Assembly (NCBI RefSeq): GCF_947496775.1
Contig: NZ_CANMDU010000008.1
Location: 1 to 64,000 of the forward strand
Direction of reading: 5' to 3'
DNA: 64,000 nt
Origin: an uncultured Maribacter sp.
Lineage (GTDB): Bacteria > Bacteroidota > Bacteroidia > Flavobacteriales > Flavobacteriaceae
Of this stretch, positions 52,324 to 62,629 are shown in pieces. Every line of letters begins with the position of its first letter. Position 1 is the stretch's first letter. Below the pieces are notes generated by a model. The model was not told the DNA's origin, ran no database searches, and saw only the letters and a program-made list of their open reading frames with translations. The translations under genes were made by a program, and so were the position numbers.

Positions 52324-54699
52324 TTAAAATTTCCACCATTTTTTAACGGTTTTACCATAACCATAGCCATACTTTCCGCCATAACCTAAATTAGCTTCTT
52401 TTACATCATTGACTATGAAAGATAATCCATTCAACTTTCCTTCTTCCTTAAGTTTTAATGGGAATTCAAGAACTTTTGTTTCCGTAACCCCAGCTCTAGT
52501 TACGTATATTATGTGGTCTGCGTAATCCGTCAGTAATAATGTATCCGTTACTACCATCAAGGGAGCGGTATCCACGACAACATAGTCATATTTTAAAGAA
52601 GCTTCTGCTATCAAATCTTTTAATCTATCACTCATTAAAAGTTCAGCAGGATTTGGTGGTATTTTTCCAGAATAAATTACATCTATAGAATTAGTGTGCA
52701 CCAACATTGGGTTAATTATATCCTTTGCTGATAATGTATCATCATACAAGTACTCCGTTAAACCCGCGTCTTTGTTTCTACTAGGCTTGCCTAATTTATC
52801 CACATCTTTTGTGTTATTAAAAAACGTATATAATTTAGGGTTTCTGATATCCGCTCCAATCAATAGTACTTTCTTATTAGTGTTTGCAAATATCATCGTT
52901 AAATTAGAGGACACAAAAGTCTTTCCTTCACCAGGAACACTAGAGGTTACAAAAATCACATTATTTTTACCCCCTTTTTTAGATTTAATAAGATAATCCA
53001 AATTAGTTCTTAAAATTCGTAAGGATTCACTCAATACCGATCTATCGTCATTGGTAACCAAAAATGCATCCTTTTTACCCAGTTTTGGAAGCTCGGCTAA
53101 TACCGGTACATCATTAATAATTTTTTCAAGTCCCGTTTTATTATGTATTTTATTATCCATTAAATCACCAACATAAATTATTGAAAATGGTATTAACATC
53201 CCAAGAATTAAAGAGGCTAATAGTATTATCGGTTTTTTAGGACTAATCGGTAAAACTCCCATTTGGTAAGCATAATCTATAACTTTCGACTGAGGAGCGC
53301 TAGATGCGGCAGTAATTTGCGATTCTTCTCTTTTTTGCAATAAATATAAATAAAGAGATTCTGTTGTTTGCTGTTGTCTTGTAATATCGCGTAATTGTCT
53401 TTCATTTTTAGGAGCGGAATAGATTTTCGAATTTATTCTAGACATTTGTCCAGATAAACTATTCACCTGCAGCCCTAAATTACGTTCCATCCCTGTTAAA
53501 CTGGATTTCATACTTTCTTTAAGTCCGTTTAACTGTTGGTCCAAGTTAACAATAATCGGATTCTGTTCATTGGAGCTCTTTAACAATCTATTTCTTTCTA
53601 ATACCAATTCATTATATTTAGCAGTAGTATTTGCAATAGTAGGATCAGACAAACCAACATTAGATGGTAACACCTCATATCCACTTTCTCCAGACACGTA
53701 ATCTTTCATTCCTGAAGCAATACTTAACTGCGTCTTGGCATTTTCTAATTCCTGTCTACTAGCCGCACCAACATTTAATGCAATATTTGCTTCACTAGCA
53801 ATATCGGTAACTCCCTTACTAGTTTTAAAATCCTGTGCGGATTGGTCTACTGAAGTTAAATTTCCAGAAATTTCTTTAATACGGTCATTAATAAAATTGG
53901 CTGTTTTATCAGCTATTAATTGTTTATCTTCAACCGCATTTTTATTATAATTACCAATTAAAGAGTTGATTATATCAATTGCTTTTTCAGGAATAGGGTC
54001 ATTTAGAGAAATATTTATAATATTGGATCCCTCTTGAGCTGCATTAATCAACATTTTTGCTTGATAAACCTCTGCCACATTATATGCTGGATTAACATTT
54101 ACTTTTAACCTTTGGGATTTATGAGCTTTAAAATAAGGAATATTAGGGGTAATTACAATATCCCCAATTTCCGTTGGGATATTTTTCCCAAAAGAATACA
54201 CCTTTATTGGGCTATCCACATTTGTGCTAAAACCAAAATTGGTGTCGGAGGATAGTTCAATAAAAAATTCAAATTTAGATGAATTAATTACAGAATCATT
54301 GGCAATAAAATTAATATTAAATGGTCTATTTTGATACAATTCGGTGTGTTTCACATTCCCTAATTGGGTCACTTGAATATTTAGTCTTAAATCTTTTACA
54401 ACTTGAATAAAATTAGACCTAGAATTAAGGATTTCTATTTCGTCCTCTATCTTATTTTCTGCCCCCCCCCCTAAAAGGCTCAATTCGCTAAATGCTGATA
54501 ATTCTGAAGCGGAACCTTTCTCTTCTATTATTTGTATTTTTGCTTGTGTGGCATACTCTGGCGTTGCATATCTAATAAATAAAAACCCCAATATCAGAGC
54601 TATTATACCCGAATACATAAACCATTTCCAATGTCTAGTATATGTAGTTAATAAATCTTTTAAATCCAAAGTATTCGATGAAAATTCTTGAGAATTCAT
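52324..54699 (-). CDS. wzc: Wzc-like polysaccharide co-polymerase with BY-kinase domain
   Basis: The protein has 791 residues. The N-terminal Wzz domain has a first membrane helix (about 31-46), a long periplasmic coiled-coil region (about 260-440) and a second helix near 490. The cytoplasmic bacterial tyrosine kinase has Walker A SSVPGEGKTFVSSNL, Walker A' VLLIGADIRNPKL and Walker B YDYVVVDTAPLMVVTD, and the C-terminal Tyr cluster reads NLGYGGKYGYGYGK. It controls chain length and export of exopolysaccharide with Wza. Ten consecutive G (54462-54471, coding strand) fall at about residues 77-79 (LLGGGAEN), a slippage-prone tract that would switch the gene off upon a one-base change. In this sequence the frame is intact. 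Confidence 0.95.
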   Translation of the reverse strand: MNSQEFSSNTLDLKDLLTTYTRHWKWFMYSGIIALILGFLFIRYATPEYATQAKIQIIEEKGSASELSAFSELSLLGGGAENKIEDEIEILNSRSNFIQVVKDLRLNIQVTQLGNVKHTELYQNRPFNINFIANDSVINSSKFEFFIELSSDTNFGFSTNVDSPIKVYSFGKNIPTEIGDIVITPNIPYFKAHKSQRLKVNVNPAYNVAEVYQAKMLINAAQEGSNIINISLNDPIPEKAIDIINSLIGNYNKNAVEDKQLIADKTANFINDRIKEISGNLTSVDQSAQDFKTSKGVTDIASEANIALNVGAASRQELENAKTQLSIASGMKDYVSGESGYEVLPSNVGLSDPTIANTTAKYNELVLERNRLLKSSNEQNPIIVNLDQQLNGLKESMKSSLTGMERNLGLQVNSLSGQMSRINSKIYSAPKNERQLRDITRQQQTTESLYLYLLQKREESQITAASSAPQSKVIDYAYQMGVLPISPKKPIILLASLILGMLIPFSIIYVGDLMDNKIHNKTGLEKIINDVPVLAELPKLGKKDAFLVTNDDRSVLSESLRILRTNLDYLIKSKKGGKNNVIFVTSSVPGEGKTFVSSNLTMIFANTNKKVLLIGADIRNPKLYTFFNNTKDVDKLGKPSRNKDAGLTEYLYDDTLSAKDIINPMLVHTNSIDVIYSGKIPPNPAELLMSDRLKDLIAEASLKYDYVVVDTAPLMVVTDTLLLTDYADHIIYVTRAGVTETKVLEFPLKLKEEGKLNGLSFIVNDVKEANLGYGGKYGYGYGKTVKKWWKF
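54462..54471 (-). repeat. G10 homopolymer inside wzc
   Basis: Ten C in a row on the plus strand (ten G in the coding strand) in an otherwise AT-rich region; the other C-run noticed in the window, at 15695, has seven. The tract lies in the N-terminal tenth of the kinase gene, where a frameshift abolishes the product. Such tracts in surface-structure genes are classical phase-variation switches. Confidence 0.9.
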
Positions 54700-54753
54700 T
54701 ATTCGTCTTTAATAATTTATATTGTTTTCTTAAGAAACATCTGTTTCTAATGT

Positions 54754-55530
54754 TTAATTTCTAGTAATAATCAGCACGGTTGAAGTAATTAATACAGAAG
54801 CAATAGACACCCAAATAGAAGCTCTATTATCCAAAGAAGAAGATGTTACAGCAGATTTATTAGGTTCCACATATACAACGTCGTTTTGTGTTAAATAATA
54901 AACAGGGGAATTTAATGCCTCTTTTTGAGTTAAATCTACCCTTGTATATACCTTTGTTCCATTAAAATCACGAATAACCATAACATTAGTACGCGTACCT
55001 TTAATAGTTAAATCATTAGCTAAACCTAAAGCTTCTAAAATTGTAATCTGCTCTCCATTTACCGGATAAGTCCCAGGACTATTTACTTCTCCAAGTACAG
55101 TTACAGAAAAATTCTTTAAACGTATATTAACGATTGGATTTTTAAGATATAAACTTAATTTTTCTTTTATATGCGCTTTTGTTTCTTCTGGAGACAACCC
55201 AACTAATTTAACAGACCCTAAAACTGGAAAATCAATTTCCCCATTTTTATCTATAATATAATCAACCTGTTCCGGTGTCATACCTCCTTCTTCTGCTCCT
55301 TTAAATAAATTAAATGGCATACTAGCTTCTGGGTCTAGTGTAGACACATGAATACTTATAACATCATCAACCTTAAATTTATTGGTATGCGAATTATCGC
55401 TAACAATGGTTTCATAATCTCCTGCATTTTGAAAATAAACAATATCTTTTTTGGAAGCACAAGAGCTGATAAACATTGCAGCCACTAACGTTAATGACAA
55501 AATTGGTGATGAGAAATTCTTAATGGTCAT
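54754..55530 (-). CDS. wza: Wza-type polysaccharide export lipoprotein
   Basis: A 258-residue outer-membrane export protein with a lipoprotein signal ending FISSC (about C24). The polysaccharide export motif is FKVDDVISIHVSTLDPEASM, followed by DYIIDKNGEIDFPVLGSVKL and a SLBB-type domain (FSVTVLGEVNSPGTYPVNGE). A C-terminal helix (ASIWVSIASVLITSTVLIIT) would cross the outer membrane, as in Wza. It is shorter than E. coli Wza (about 380), as usual for Bacteroidota. It precedes wzc by 54 bp in the same operon. Confidence 0.93.
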   Translation of the reverse strand: MTIKNFSSPILSLTLVAAMFISSCASKKDIVYFQNAGDYETIVSDNSHTNKFKVDDVISIHVSTLDPEASMPFNLFKGAEEGGMTPEQVDYIIDKNGEIDFPVLGSVKLVGLSPEETKAHIKEKLSLYLKNPIVNIRLKNFSVTVLGEVNSPGTYPVNGEQITILEALGLANDLTIKGTRTNVMVIRDFNGTKVYTRVDLTQKEALNSPVYYLTQNDVVYVEPNKSAVTSSSLDNRASIWVSIASVLITSTVLIITRN

Positions 55531-55573
55531 AATTAATGTTTTTTTTTATATAATTTGCAAGATTAATCAAAAT

Positions 55574-57511
55574 TTATGATTGTACAATTTTTAACGTAGT
55601 TTTATCTATATTTCCCTTATTTTCTTTGTCATCTAATTCACATAATTCAGAATTATTCGAAACATATTCTGGAACAATTTTCTTCATTAGCTTAACAGTA
55701 TTACCATTAAAAAACATATTAGTAATGCATAGCTCATCTATCTTAGAACGAACATCTGTATAATCTAAATCTCTTACTTTACTTATTTTGATTTTCTTAT
55801 GATAAGTAGGGAGAGTGCTTTCTCCATTTGCAAGTAATTCTTCATATAATTTTTCTCCAGGTCGTAAGCCAGTAATTTTTATATCAATATCATCTGGGTA
55901 ATTAAGACCCGATAGCTTAATCATATTTTTTGCCAAGTCGAATATCTTAACAGATTCTCCCATGTCAAAAATAAATATTTCGCCACCTACACCCATTGCT
56001 CCTGCCTCTAAAACTAACTGTGAGGCTTCTGGAATGGTCATAAAATAACGGGTAACATCTTTATGGGTTAAAGTCAATGGCCCACCTTTTTCAATTTGTT
56101 TTCTAAATAAGGGAATTACAGAACCATTAGACCCTAAAACATTTCCAAAACGAGTAGTAATAAATTTAGTTTTCTTTTGTTGTTGCATACAGCTTATATA
56201 CATCTCAGCAATACGCTTACTAGCTCCCATAACATTAGTTGGGTTCACTGCTTTATCTGTGGATACAAATACAAATTTATCTACCTTATGAGCTATGGAC
56301 AAATCTGCTACAGTTTTAGTTCCTGCAATATTTATTTTTATAGCTTCATACGAATTATATTCCATTAAAGGAACGTGCTTATATGCAGCTGCATGAAAAA
56401 CCATATTTGGCTTGTGTTCTTCAAAAATAGCATTCAATCTATTTTTATCTCTTACATCACTAACAATCGGAATGAAATTATGAAATCCATTTTGCTTTAA
56501 TTCTTGTTGTAGATCATATAAAGCAGATTCCGCCTGATCAATTACAATAAGTGATTTATAATTATAACTACATATCTGCCTAACAATCTCACTACCAATA
56601 GAACCAGCTCCACCAGAAACTAAGACTACTTTTTCTTCTAACTCCTTCTCTATTTTACTGTTTTTAATTGAAATTGGCGCTCTATCCAGTAAATCTTCAA
56701 TCTGTACTTGCTTAATTTGAGATGCCTTTAATTCTCCATTGATCCAATCCTCTACAGGAGGAACAATTTTAACTTGTACAGGAAAATCGACTAACCCTTC
56801 TACTAATATTCTCAATCTTTTGGGGTCTATATTTTGAATAGAAAATATTACTTCTGTAATATTCTTCTTTAATATAAAGCCTTCTGTAAGCTCATGTTCG
56901 CTAAATACTTTAACACCATTTATTTGCTTACCAGATTTTTTGTTATCCGCATCTACATAGCCAACAACCCTAGTAATACCTCTAGAACTACTAGTTAATG
57001 CATTTTGTGTTAATATTCCCGATTCCCCCGCACCGTAGATTAAAACATTTTTTGAGACTTTTAAATTTCGCACTAATAAATTAGAATACAAAGATTTAAA
57101 AACAAATCTAGAAGCTGTTAAACCAATAAAACTTAAAAGACTAAATATTATTATTATACCTAAGGGTATCGTAAAATTTTCTAGTAAACCAACTTCTCTA
57201 TTTAGCAACACCAAGGATATCATTAATATACTTGCTAGGCATATTGCATTAAAAATATTATAAACATCTTTAACTCCGGTATGTCTGACCACTCCTTTAT
57301 AAGAGCCTACAAACAAAAACGAAACAATAGACACTACTACTACAACTGGTAATTGTACCAATAATTTATCTACATCAAAATCAAACGAAAGATTAAAACG
57401 TATACAATAAGCTAAGAAAAACGTAACGGCAGCTGTTAAAACATCAATAGCCAGAACCAACCATTTTGAAGCGTATCTTGATATGTTATTATTCAAGTAG
57501 TTTTGTATCAT
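55574..57511 (-). CDS. UDP-GlcNAc 4,6-dehydratase of the WbpM/PglF/CapD type
   Basis: A 645-residue membrane nucleotide-sugar dehydratase. About four N-terminal helices (15-135) and a CoA-binding-like Rossmann region (NVLIYGAGESGILTQNAL) precede the SDR domain (from about 290). That domain has the NAD motif VSGGAGSIGSEIVRQ, HAAAYKHVPLMEYN, and STDKAVNPTNVMGASKR, where Met replaces the SDR Tyr as in WbpM and PglF. The reaction makes UDP-4-keto-6-deoxy-GlcNAc, the substrate of the aminotransferase encoded upstream. The start overlaps the stop of the aminotransferase gene by 4 bp. Confidence 0.94.
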   Translation of the reverse strand: MIQNYLNNNISRYASKWLVLAIDVLTAAVTFFLAYCIRFNLSFDFDVDKLLVQLPVVVVVSIVSFLFVGSYKGVVRHTGVKDVYNIFNAICLASILMISLVLLNREVGLLENFTIPLGIIIIFSLLSFIGLTASRFVFKSLYSNLLVRNLKVSKNVLIYGAGESGILTQNALTSSSRGITRVVGYVDADNKKSGKQINGVKVFSEHELTEGFILKKNITEVIFSIQNIDPKRLRILVEGLVDFPVQVKIVPPVEDWINGELKASQIKQVQIEDLLDRAPISIKNSKIEKELEEKVVLVSGGAGSIGSEIVRQICSYNYKSLIVIDQAESALYDLQQELKQNGFHNFIPIVSDVRDKNRLNAIFEEHKPNMVFHAAAYKHVPLMEYNSYEAIKINIAGTKTVADLSIAHKVDKFVFVSTDKAVNPTNVMGASKRIAEMYISCMQQQKKTKFITTRFGNVLGSNGSVIPLFRKQIEKGGPLTLTHKDVTRYFMTIPEASQLVLEAGAMGVGGEIFIFDMGESVKIFDLAKNMIKLSGLNYPDDIDIKITGLRPGEKLYEELLANGESTLPTYHKKIKISKVRDLDYTDVRSKIDELCITNMFFNGNTVKLMKKIVPEYVSNNSELCELDDKENKGNIDKTTLKIVQS

Positions 57512-58638
57512 ACTATTTGGGATTTTATAACATTAATCACTTTAGTTAAATCCTTTTTACTTAAATTAGATCCACTTGGCAAACAAAGACCTCTTTGAAA
57601 AAGGACATCTGAAGTTCCATCGGTATATCTTGGATTCTCCTTAAAAATAGGCTGAAGATGCATTGGTTTCCATAAAGGTCGCGATTCTACATTAACCTCT
57701 AGAAGTGCCAATCTAATTTTTTCTCTTATTTCAAAAGAAGGGGTCAATATACAACTTAACCATCTATTTGAATAATAATTTTCAGGTTCATCTAAAAACT
57801 CAATCTCTGCAAATTCATTCAAATTATCATAATAAAATTGATAATTAGACCTTCGCGCCGATACTCTATCGTCTAAAACTAACATTTGCCCACGACCAAT
57901 ACCAGCCAAAACATTACTCATCCTATAATTATACCCAATACTAGAATGTTCATAATGTGGAGCTTCATCTCTAGCCTGTGTTGCTAAAAATATGGCTTTA
58001 TTTTTAATTTCAACATTTTTAGTCACAAGCGCCCCTCCTCCAGAGGTAGTAATAATTTTATTACCGTTAAAAGAAAAAATTCCAATATCACCAAAACTTC
58101 CACACTTAACACCATTAACATTGCTTCCTAAAGCCTCTGCGCTATCTTCAATAATTGGTATATTAAATTCTTTAGCCACCTTGTTAATCTCATTTATCTT
58201 ATACGGCATTCCATATAAATGTACTGCAACAATTGCCTTTGGCTTCTTACCTTTTGCAATTCTATCTACAATGGCTTCTCTCAACAATACAGGAGAAATA
58301 TTCCAGGTATCTTTTTCACTATCCACAAAAACAGGGGTTGCGCCTAAATAAGTTATAGGATTTGCCGAGGCAGAAAAAGTAAAACTTTGACATAAAACTT
58401 CATCTCCAGAAGAAACCCCCAATATAGATAAAGCCAAGTGAATAGCACCAGTCCCAGAACTAAGAGCAGCTACGTGAACATCTTCATTTACATAATCTCT
58501 AATCGAATTTTCAAATTCATTTACATTAGGACCCAACGGGGCAATCCAATTGGTATCAAAAGCCTCTTTTACAAAGCGCTGTTCCATTCCCCCCATATGA
58601 GGAGAGGAAAGCCATATTTTTTCTTCTTTTAAGCTCAT
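57508..58638 (-). CDS. DegT/DnrJ/EryC1/StrS (PglE-type) sugar aminotransferase
   Basis: A 376-residue PLP-dependent sugar aminotransferase. It opens WLSSPHMGGMEQRFVKEAFD, then AALSSGTGAIHLALSILGVS (PLP phosphate), FVDSEKDTWNI, PIIEDSAEALGS (Asp to the pyridine) and IFSFNGNKIITTSGGGALVT with the Schiff-base Lys. The opening and the WIAPLGPNVNEFE segment match the group that forms UDP-4-amino-4,6-dideoxy-GlcNAc (PglE, WbpE relatives). It overlaps the dehydratase gene and probably supplies an amino-6-deoxy sugar for the polysaccharide. Confidence 0.92.
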   Translation of the reverse strand: MSLKEEKIWLSSPHMGGMEQRFVKEAFDTNWIAPLGPNVNEFENSIRDYVNEDVHVAALSSGTGAIHLALSILGVSSGDEVLCQSFTFSASANPITYLGATPVFVDSEKDTWNISPVLLREAIVDRIAKGKKPKAIVAVHLYGMPYKINEINKVAKEFNIPIIEDSAEALGSNVNGVKCGSFGDIGIFSFNGNKIITTSGGGALVTKNVEIKNKAIFLATQARDEAPHYEHSSIGYNYRMSNVLAGIGRGQMLVLDDRVSARRSNYQFYYDNLNEFAEIEFLDEPENYYSNRWLSCILTPSFEIREKIRLALLEVNVESRPLWKPMHLQPIFKENPRYTDGTSDVLFQRGLCLPSGSNLSKKDLTKVINVIKSQIV

Positions 58639-58901
58639 TTATTTGATAATCATTTACAATTAACTTTAACTCAAAACTCAATCAATTATTATATATTGCA
58701 AAATTACCATGATTTTAAACAACAATAAACTATAATTATCTTAAATCGTCAAAATTTCTTAAAAACTCGCTTAAGTGTAGGTCAAAAGACCATCAACGAA
58801 TTTTTATGTGCATTAAAGAATTCCTAATAAGCCTGATATATATTACTTTTGCACTTTAAGTATAAAAAAAATATACTTCTCTAAAATTCAGCATGTTTTA
58901 A
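58639..58901. other. 263-bp divergent spacer with one -7-like box
   Basis: TACTTTTG at 58844-58851 matches TAnnTTTG and precedes the degraded epimerase gene by 50 bp, so the promoter of the dead gene may survive. The promoter of the leftward aminotransferase operon must also lie here, but it could not be placed. No frame of its own was seen. Confidence 0.4.
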
Positions 58902-59566
58902 ATGAAAATACTAATCACGGGTGTAGCAGGCTTTATAGGGCACCACACAGCCCAATCCCTAATTAAACAAGGTAATGAGGTAGTTGACCTTGAACATATC
59001 AATGACTATTACGATGTAAACCTTAAGTATGCACGACTTAAGAAGTTGGGAATTGAACAAACTCAGACCGAGAGTTTTAATCAACTTGTATTCAGTGAAA
59101 TATTCAAAGAATTTAAGTTTTTTCGTTGTAAAAAAAATTACAAAATTTATTTACAGAAACTTTTTAAAGAAGAAAATATAACTATTTCCCTTTTTACAAA
59201 CGCAGTTATAAAAAGTGAACCAATCCGAGTATGTAACAACGGAAAACGGGAGAGAGACTTTACTTTTATAGAAGACATAACATTAGGTATCAGAAGAGCA
59301 TTAAAAAACAACCTTAACAGAAAAGCTATATACAAGGTTTATAACAATGGTAATAACAATTCTGTAAAATTACCTGACTTTATAACATGTATTGAACAAA
59401 ACCTCGATAAAGTAGCTGAAAAATATGGCTACCAATGCTAGCTGGAGATGTTGAAAAAACCTGAGCTAATGTTGATGATTTAATGAAAGATTATCAATAT
59501 TCACCTAAAACGACAATTGACTACGGAATCAGTGAATATATAAAATGGCATAAAGAGTATTACTAA
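58902..59566 (+). pseudogene. Degraded UDP-glucuronate 4-epimerase-like gene
   Basis: The N-terminus is that of an NAD-dependent UDP-glucuronate epimerase (MKILITGVAGFIGHHTAQSL, then NDYYDVNLKYARLKKLGIEQ). After LFKEENI the text jumps to SLFTNAVIKSEPIRVCNNGK and RDFTFIEDITLGIRR, skipping about 100 residues that hold the catalytic SxxxYxxxK. The main frame then stops at 59441. The rest of the C-terminus continues in another frame (MLAGDVEKT, a TGA in place of the expected Trp, ANVDDLMKDYQYSPKTTIDY, ending at the TAA at 59564). One internal deletion, one frameshift and one nonsense change show it is non-functional. The intact ancestor belonged to the polysaccharide locus. Confidence 0.85.
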
Positions 59567-59854
59567 AGCTAACCGAAAGCAATAATATTATACATAAGAC
59601 CGTTTATAATTTCGTTTAAAAGAAGACCAAAAATTTTAAAAAAACATATATTATTAAAATAAAATTTTGAAAAATATAACCCAAAAACAGTAAAAATTAG
59701 TTCTGTTCCTAATCTTTCAATGTACATTCAAAACCCTTAGTTTCAATAAACAAAATTAAGGAGTTATTTGAGTATACAATTCAATTTTAGAGTATTAGAA
59801 AGAAATTGAACTAATCTATTTGTTGTATTGGAATATTATTAAATAATTAAAAAA
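59567..59854. other. 288-bp spacer before the UDP-glucose dehydrogenase gene
   Basis: Very AT-rich, without a recognisable gene, repeat or strong hairpin. It should contain the promoter of the two dehydrogenase genes; I could not place it. Confidence 0.4.
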
Positions 59855-61183
59855 ATGAATTTAACAGTAATTGGAACTGGCTATGTTGGCCTTGTAAGTG
59901 GTACATGTTTTGCAGAAATGGGTAACACCGTTACCTGTATTGACATAGACCAAAAGAAAATCAAAAACTTAGAGAATGGCATTATTCCTATTTATGAACC
60001 TGGCTTAGATACGATGGTATCTCGCAATTTCGAAAACAAAACCTTACGTTTTAGCACCAAATTGTCGGATAATTTAGAAAAATGTGATATTGCTTTTATA
60101 GCTGTTGGCACTCCAATGGGAGATGATGGTTCTGCAGATTTAAAATATGTATTACAAGTAGCAAAAGAAATAGGTCAAAATATGACCCATAGCTTAATTA
60201 TAGTTGACAAATCTACGGTTCCTGTTGGAACAGCGGACAAAGTTCGAAAGACTATTCAGGAGGAATTAGAAAAAAGAAAACTGGACATAACTTTTGATGT
60301 AGTTTCAAATCCCGAATTTTTGAAAGAAGGAGACGCTATTAACGATTTTATGAGACCCGATAGAGTTGTTATTGGTTCTGATAACGAAGAGGCTACTGAA
60401 AAAATGAAAGTTTTATACTCTGCATTTTTTAGAAGTAGCGCAGACCGTGTAATAACCATGGATGTCCGTTCTGCAGAAATGACAAAATATGTTGCCAACG
60501 CAATGTTAGCCACAAAAATTTCATTCATGAATGAAATATCGAATATTTGTGAATTAGTCGGCGCAGATGTTAACAAAGTACGTATTGGTATTGGTTCTGA
60601 TAGTAGAATAGGCTACAGCTTTATTTATCCTGGTAGTGGTTACGGTGGTTCTTGTTTCCCTAAAGATGTTAAAGCTTTAAAGAAAACAGCAGAAGAACAT
60701 GGTTATACCGCAAAATTAATCTCTTCTGTGGAAGATGTTAACGACAAACAAAAACTAGTAATTGCGAAAAAGGTAATTAACAGATTTGGGGAAAATCTTA
60801 CCGGAAAAACTTTCTCTGTTTGGGGGCTATCCTTTAAGCCCGAAACAGATGATATGAGAGAAGCTCCGGCTATTTACATTATCAAAGAATTGGTTAAAAG
60901 AGGTGCTAAAATCAATGCGTATGACCCAAAAGCCATGGAGGAAGCGCAACACTTTTATTTAAAAGATGTAAAAGGTGTTACATATATGAATTCTAAGTAT
61001 GCGACATTAAAAAATGCAGATGCCATGATTCTTTTAACAGAATGGAAAGAATTTAGGTCTCCTGATTTTGATGAATTATTAGTACAATTAAATAAACCTA
61101 TTATCTTTGATGGTAGAAACCAATATAATGATGTTCGCATGAAAAAACTTGGTTTTGAATATTTCCAAATAGGTAAAAAATAA
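59855..61183 (+). CDS. ugd: UDP-glucose 6-dehydrogenase
   Basis: The protein has 442 residues. It opens with the NAD motif [20 protein letters not shown] and has [35 protein letters not shown], a linker [17 protein letters not shown], and the catalytic Cys in [18 protein letters not shown]. The second Rossmann domain has [16 protein letters not shown] and FDGRNQY at the end. It oxidises UDP-glucose to UDP-glucuronate. A dead UDP-glucuronate epimerase lies just upstream, so the strain may use UDP-glucuronate directly. The next gene, a second member of the superfamily, starts 4 bp after its stop. Confidence 0.95.
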   Translation: MNLTVIGTGYVGLVSGTCFAEMGNTVTCIDIDQKKIKNLENGIIPIYEPGLDTMVSRNFENKTLRFSTKLSDNLEKCDIAFIAVGTPMGDDGSADLKYVLQVAKEIGQNMTHSLIIVDKSTVPVGTADKVRKTIQEELEKRKLDITFDVVSNPEFLKEGDAINDFMRPDRVVIGSDNEEATEKMKVLYSAFFRSSADRVITMDVRSAEMTKYVANAMLATKISFMNEISNICELVGADVNKVRIGIGSDSRIGYSFIYPGSGYGGSCFPKDVKALKKTAEEHGYTAKLISSVEDVNDKQKLVIAKKVINRFGENLTGKTFSVWGLSFKPETDDMREAPAIYIIKELVKRGAKINAYDPKAMEEAQHFYLKDVKGVTYMNSKYATLKNADAMILLTEWKEFRSPDFDELLVQLNKPIIFDGRNQYNDVRMKKLGFEYFQIGKK

Positions 61184-61187
61184 AATT

Positions 61188-62471
61188 CTGAAAAAACTAA
61201 AAATTGGCGTTATTGGTCTTGGTTATGTAGGACTACCTCTAGCAAGGCTTTTCGCAGAAAAATACCCTGTAATTGGTTTTGACATTAATGAAACCAGAGT
61301 AAAGGAGTTACAAAATGGTTCTGATAACACTTTAGAAGTTACAGACAGTGTTTTACAAGCTGTACTTCAAAAGACTCCAAAAATGGAGAAAGGTTTATAT
61401 TGCTCCAATGACTCTCAAGTTCTAGAAGATTGCAATTATTATATTGTAACGGTACCTACACCAGTGGATCGTAACAATAGACCAATACTAACACCTCTTT
61501 ACAAATCGAGCGAAACGGTTGGTAAAGTATTAAAAAATGGAGACACGGTAATTTATGAATCTACCGTGTATCCAGGTGTTACAGAAGATGAATGCGTTCC
61601 TGTATTAGAAAAAGTAAGTGGTCTAAAATTTAATGAAGACTTTTTTGTAGGCTACTCTCCTGAACGTATAAACCCAGGCGACAAAAGGCATACAGTTGAA
61701 AAAATACTAAAAGTAACCTCTGGTTCCACTCCTGAAATAGCGCAAAAAGTAGATACGTTATACAAGTCGGTTATTACAGCTGGAACATTTTTAGCTACAT
61801 CCATAAAAGTAGCGGAAGCATCTAAAGTCATAGAGAATTCTCAAAGAGATATTAATATTGCTTTTGTGAATGAACTAGCCAAAATATTTAATTTAATGGG
61901 TATTGATACGCATGATGTCCTAGAAGCCGCCGGAACAAAATGGAATTTTCTTCCATTTAAACCTGGATTAGTTGGTGGTCATTGTATTGGTGTAGACCCC
62001 TACTATTTAGCACAAAAAGCTCAAGAGTATGGCTATCACCCCGGGATTATTCTGGAGGGTAGACGCATGAATGATGGTATGGGACAATATGTGGCATCAG
62101 AAATAGTTAAACTAATGGTGCAAAAAGACATCAAAGTAAAAGGAAGTAATATATTAATTCTTGGTATTACTTTCAAAGAGAACTGCCCCGATGTTAGGAA
62201 TACCCAATCTGTCCATGTTATAAGCAATCTGAAAAGTTACCATACGAACATAACTATCTACGACCCATGGGCATCTCCTGAAGAAGTAAAAAAAGAATAC
62301 GATTTAACTACAAATAATATATTACCAAAAAGAAACAAATATGATGCTATTATCCTAACAGTTGCACATAACGAATTTATCTCATTAGACCTAAAATCTA
62401 TGCTTACCAACAATGGTATTATTTATGATGTAAAAGGAATATTACCCATAAAAGTGGATGGTAGACTTTAA
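61188..62471 (+). CDS. UDP-N-acetyl-hexosamine 6-dehydrogenase (WbpA/TviB-type), probable CTG start
   Basis: The first in-frame ATG is at 61383, but homology to UDP-sugar dehydrogenases begins well before it. Upstream in frame are [20 protein letters not shown], which holds the GLGYVG NAD-binding motif, and [14 protein letters not shown]. The frame is open from 61173, and the only plausible initiators are CTG at 61188 (directly before AAA AAA CTA) or ATT at 61185. From CTG the protein has 427 residues, normal for the family. Other marks are [41 protein letters not shown] and the catalytic Cys in [13 protein letters not shown]. It makes UDP-HexNAc uronic acid for the polysaccharide. Confidence 0.85.
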   Translation: MKKLKIGVIGLGYVGLPLARLFAEKYPVIGFDINETRVKELQNGSDNTLEVTDSVLQAVLQKTPKMEKGLYCSNDSQVLEDCNYYIVTVPTPVDRNNRPILTPLYKSSETVGKVLKNGDTVIYESTVYPGVTEDECVPVLEKVSGLKFNEDFFVGYSPERINPGDKRHTVEKILKVTSGSTPEIAQKVDTLYKSVITAGTFLATSIKVAEASKVIENSQRDINIAFVNELAKIFNLMGIDTHDVLEAAGTKWNFLPFKPGLVGGHCIGVDPYYLAQKAQEYGYHPGIILEGRRMNDGMGQYVASEIVKLMVQKDIKVKGSNILILGITFKENCPDVRNTQSVHVISNLKSYHTNITIYDPWASPEEVKKEYDLTTNNILPKRNKYDAIILTVAHNEFISLDLKSMLTNNGIIYDVKGILPIKVDGRL

Positions 62472-62629
62472 TATTAACTTATAAATGTTTTCGCAAATTT
62501 AACAGAACTGTTTGTTAAAACCTCTTACATTATTTAACTCAAAAAACGTCAGAATATCAATCACCTATCTAAATACCATCATCCCAATTCATAGATTAGT
62601 AATATTTTGAGCAAAAACTAAAATTTTAA

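Noticed and set aside
61383-61385. ATG 61383 as start of the second UDP-sugar dehydrogenase
   Set aside because: It would remove 65 residues including the GLGYVG dinucleotide-binding motif, which is clearly encoded in frame upstream.
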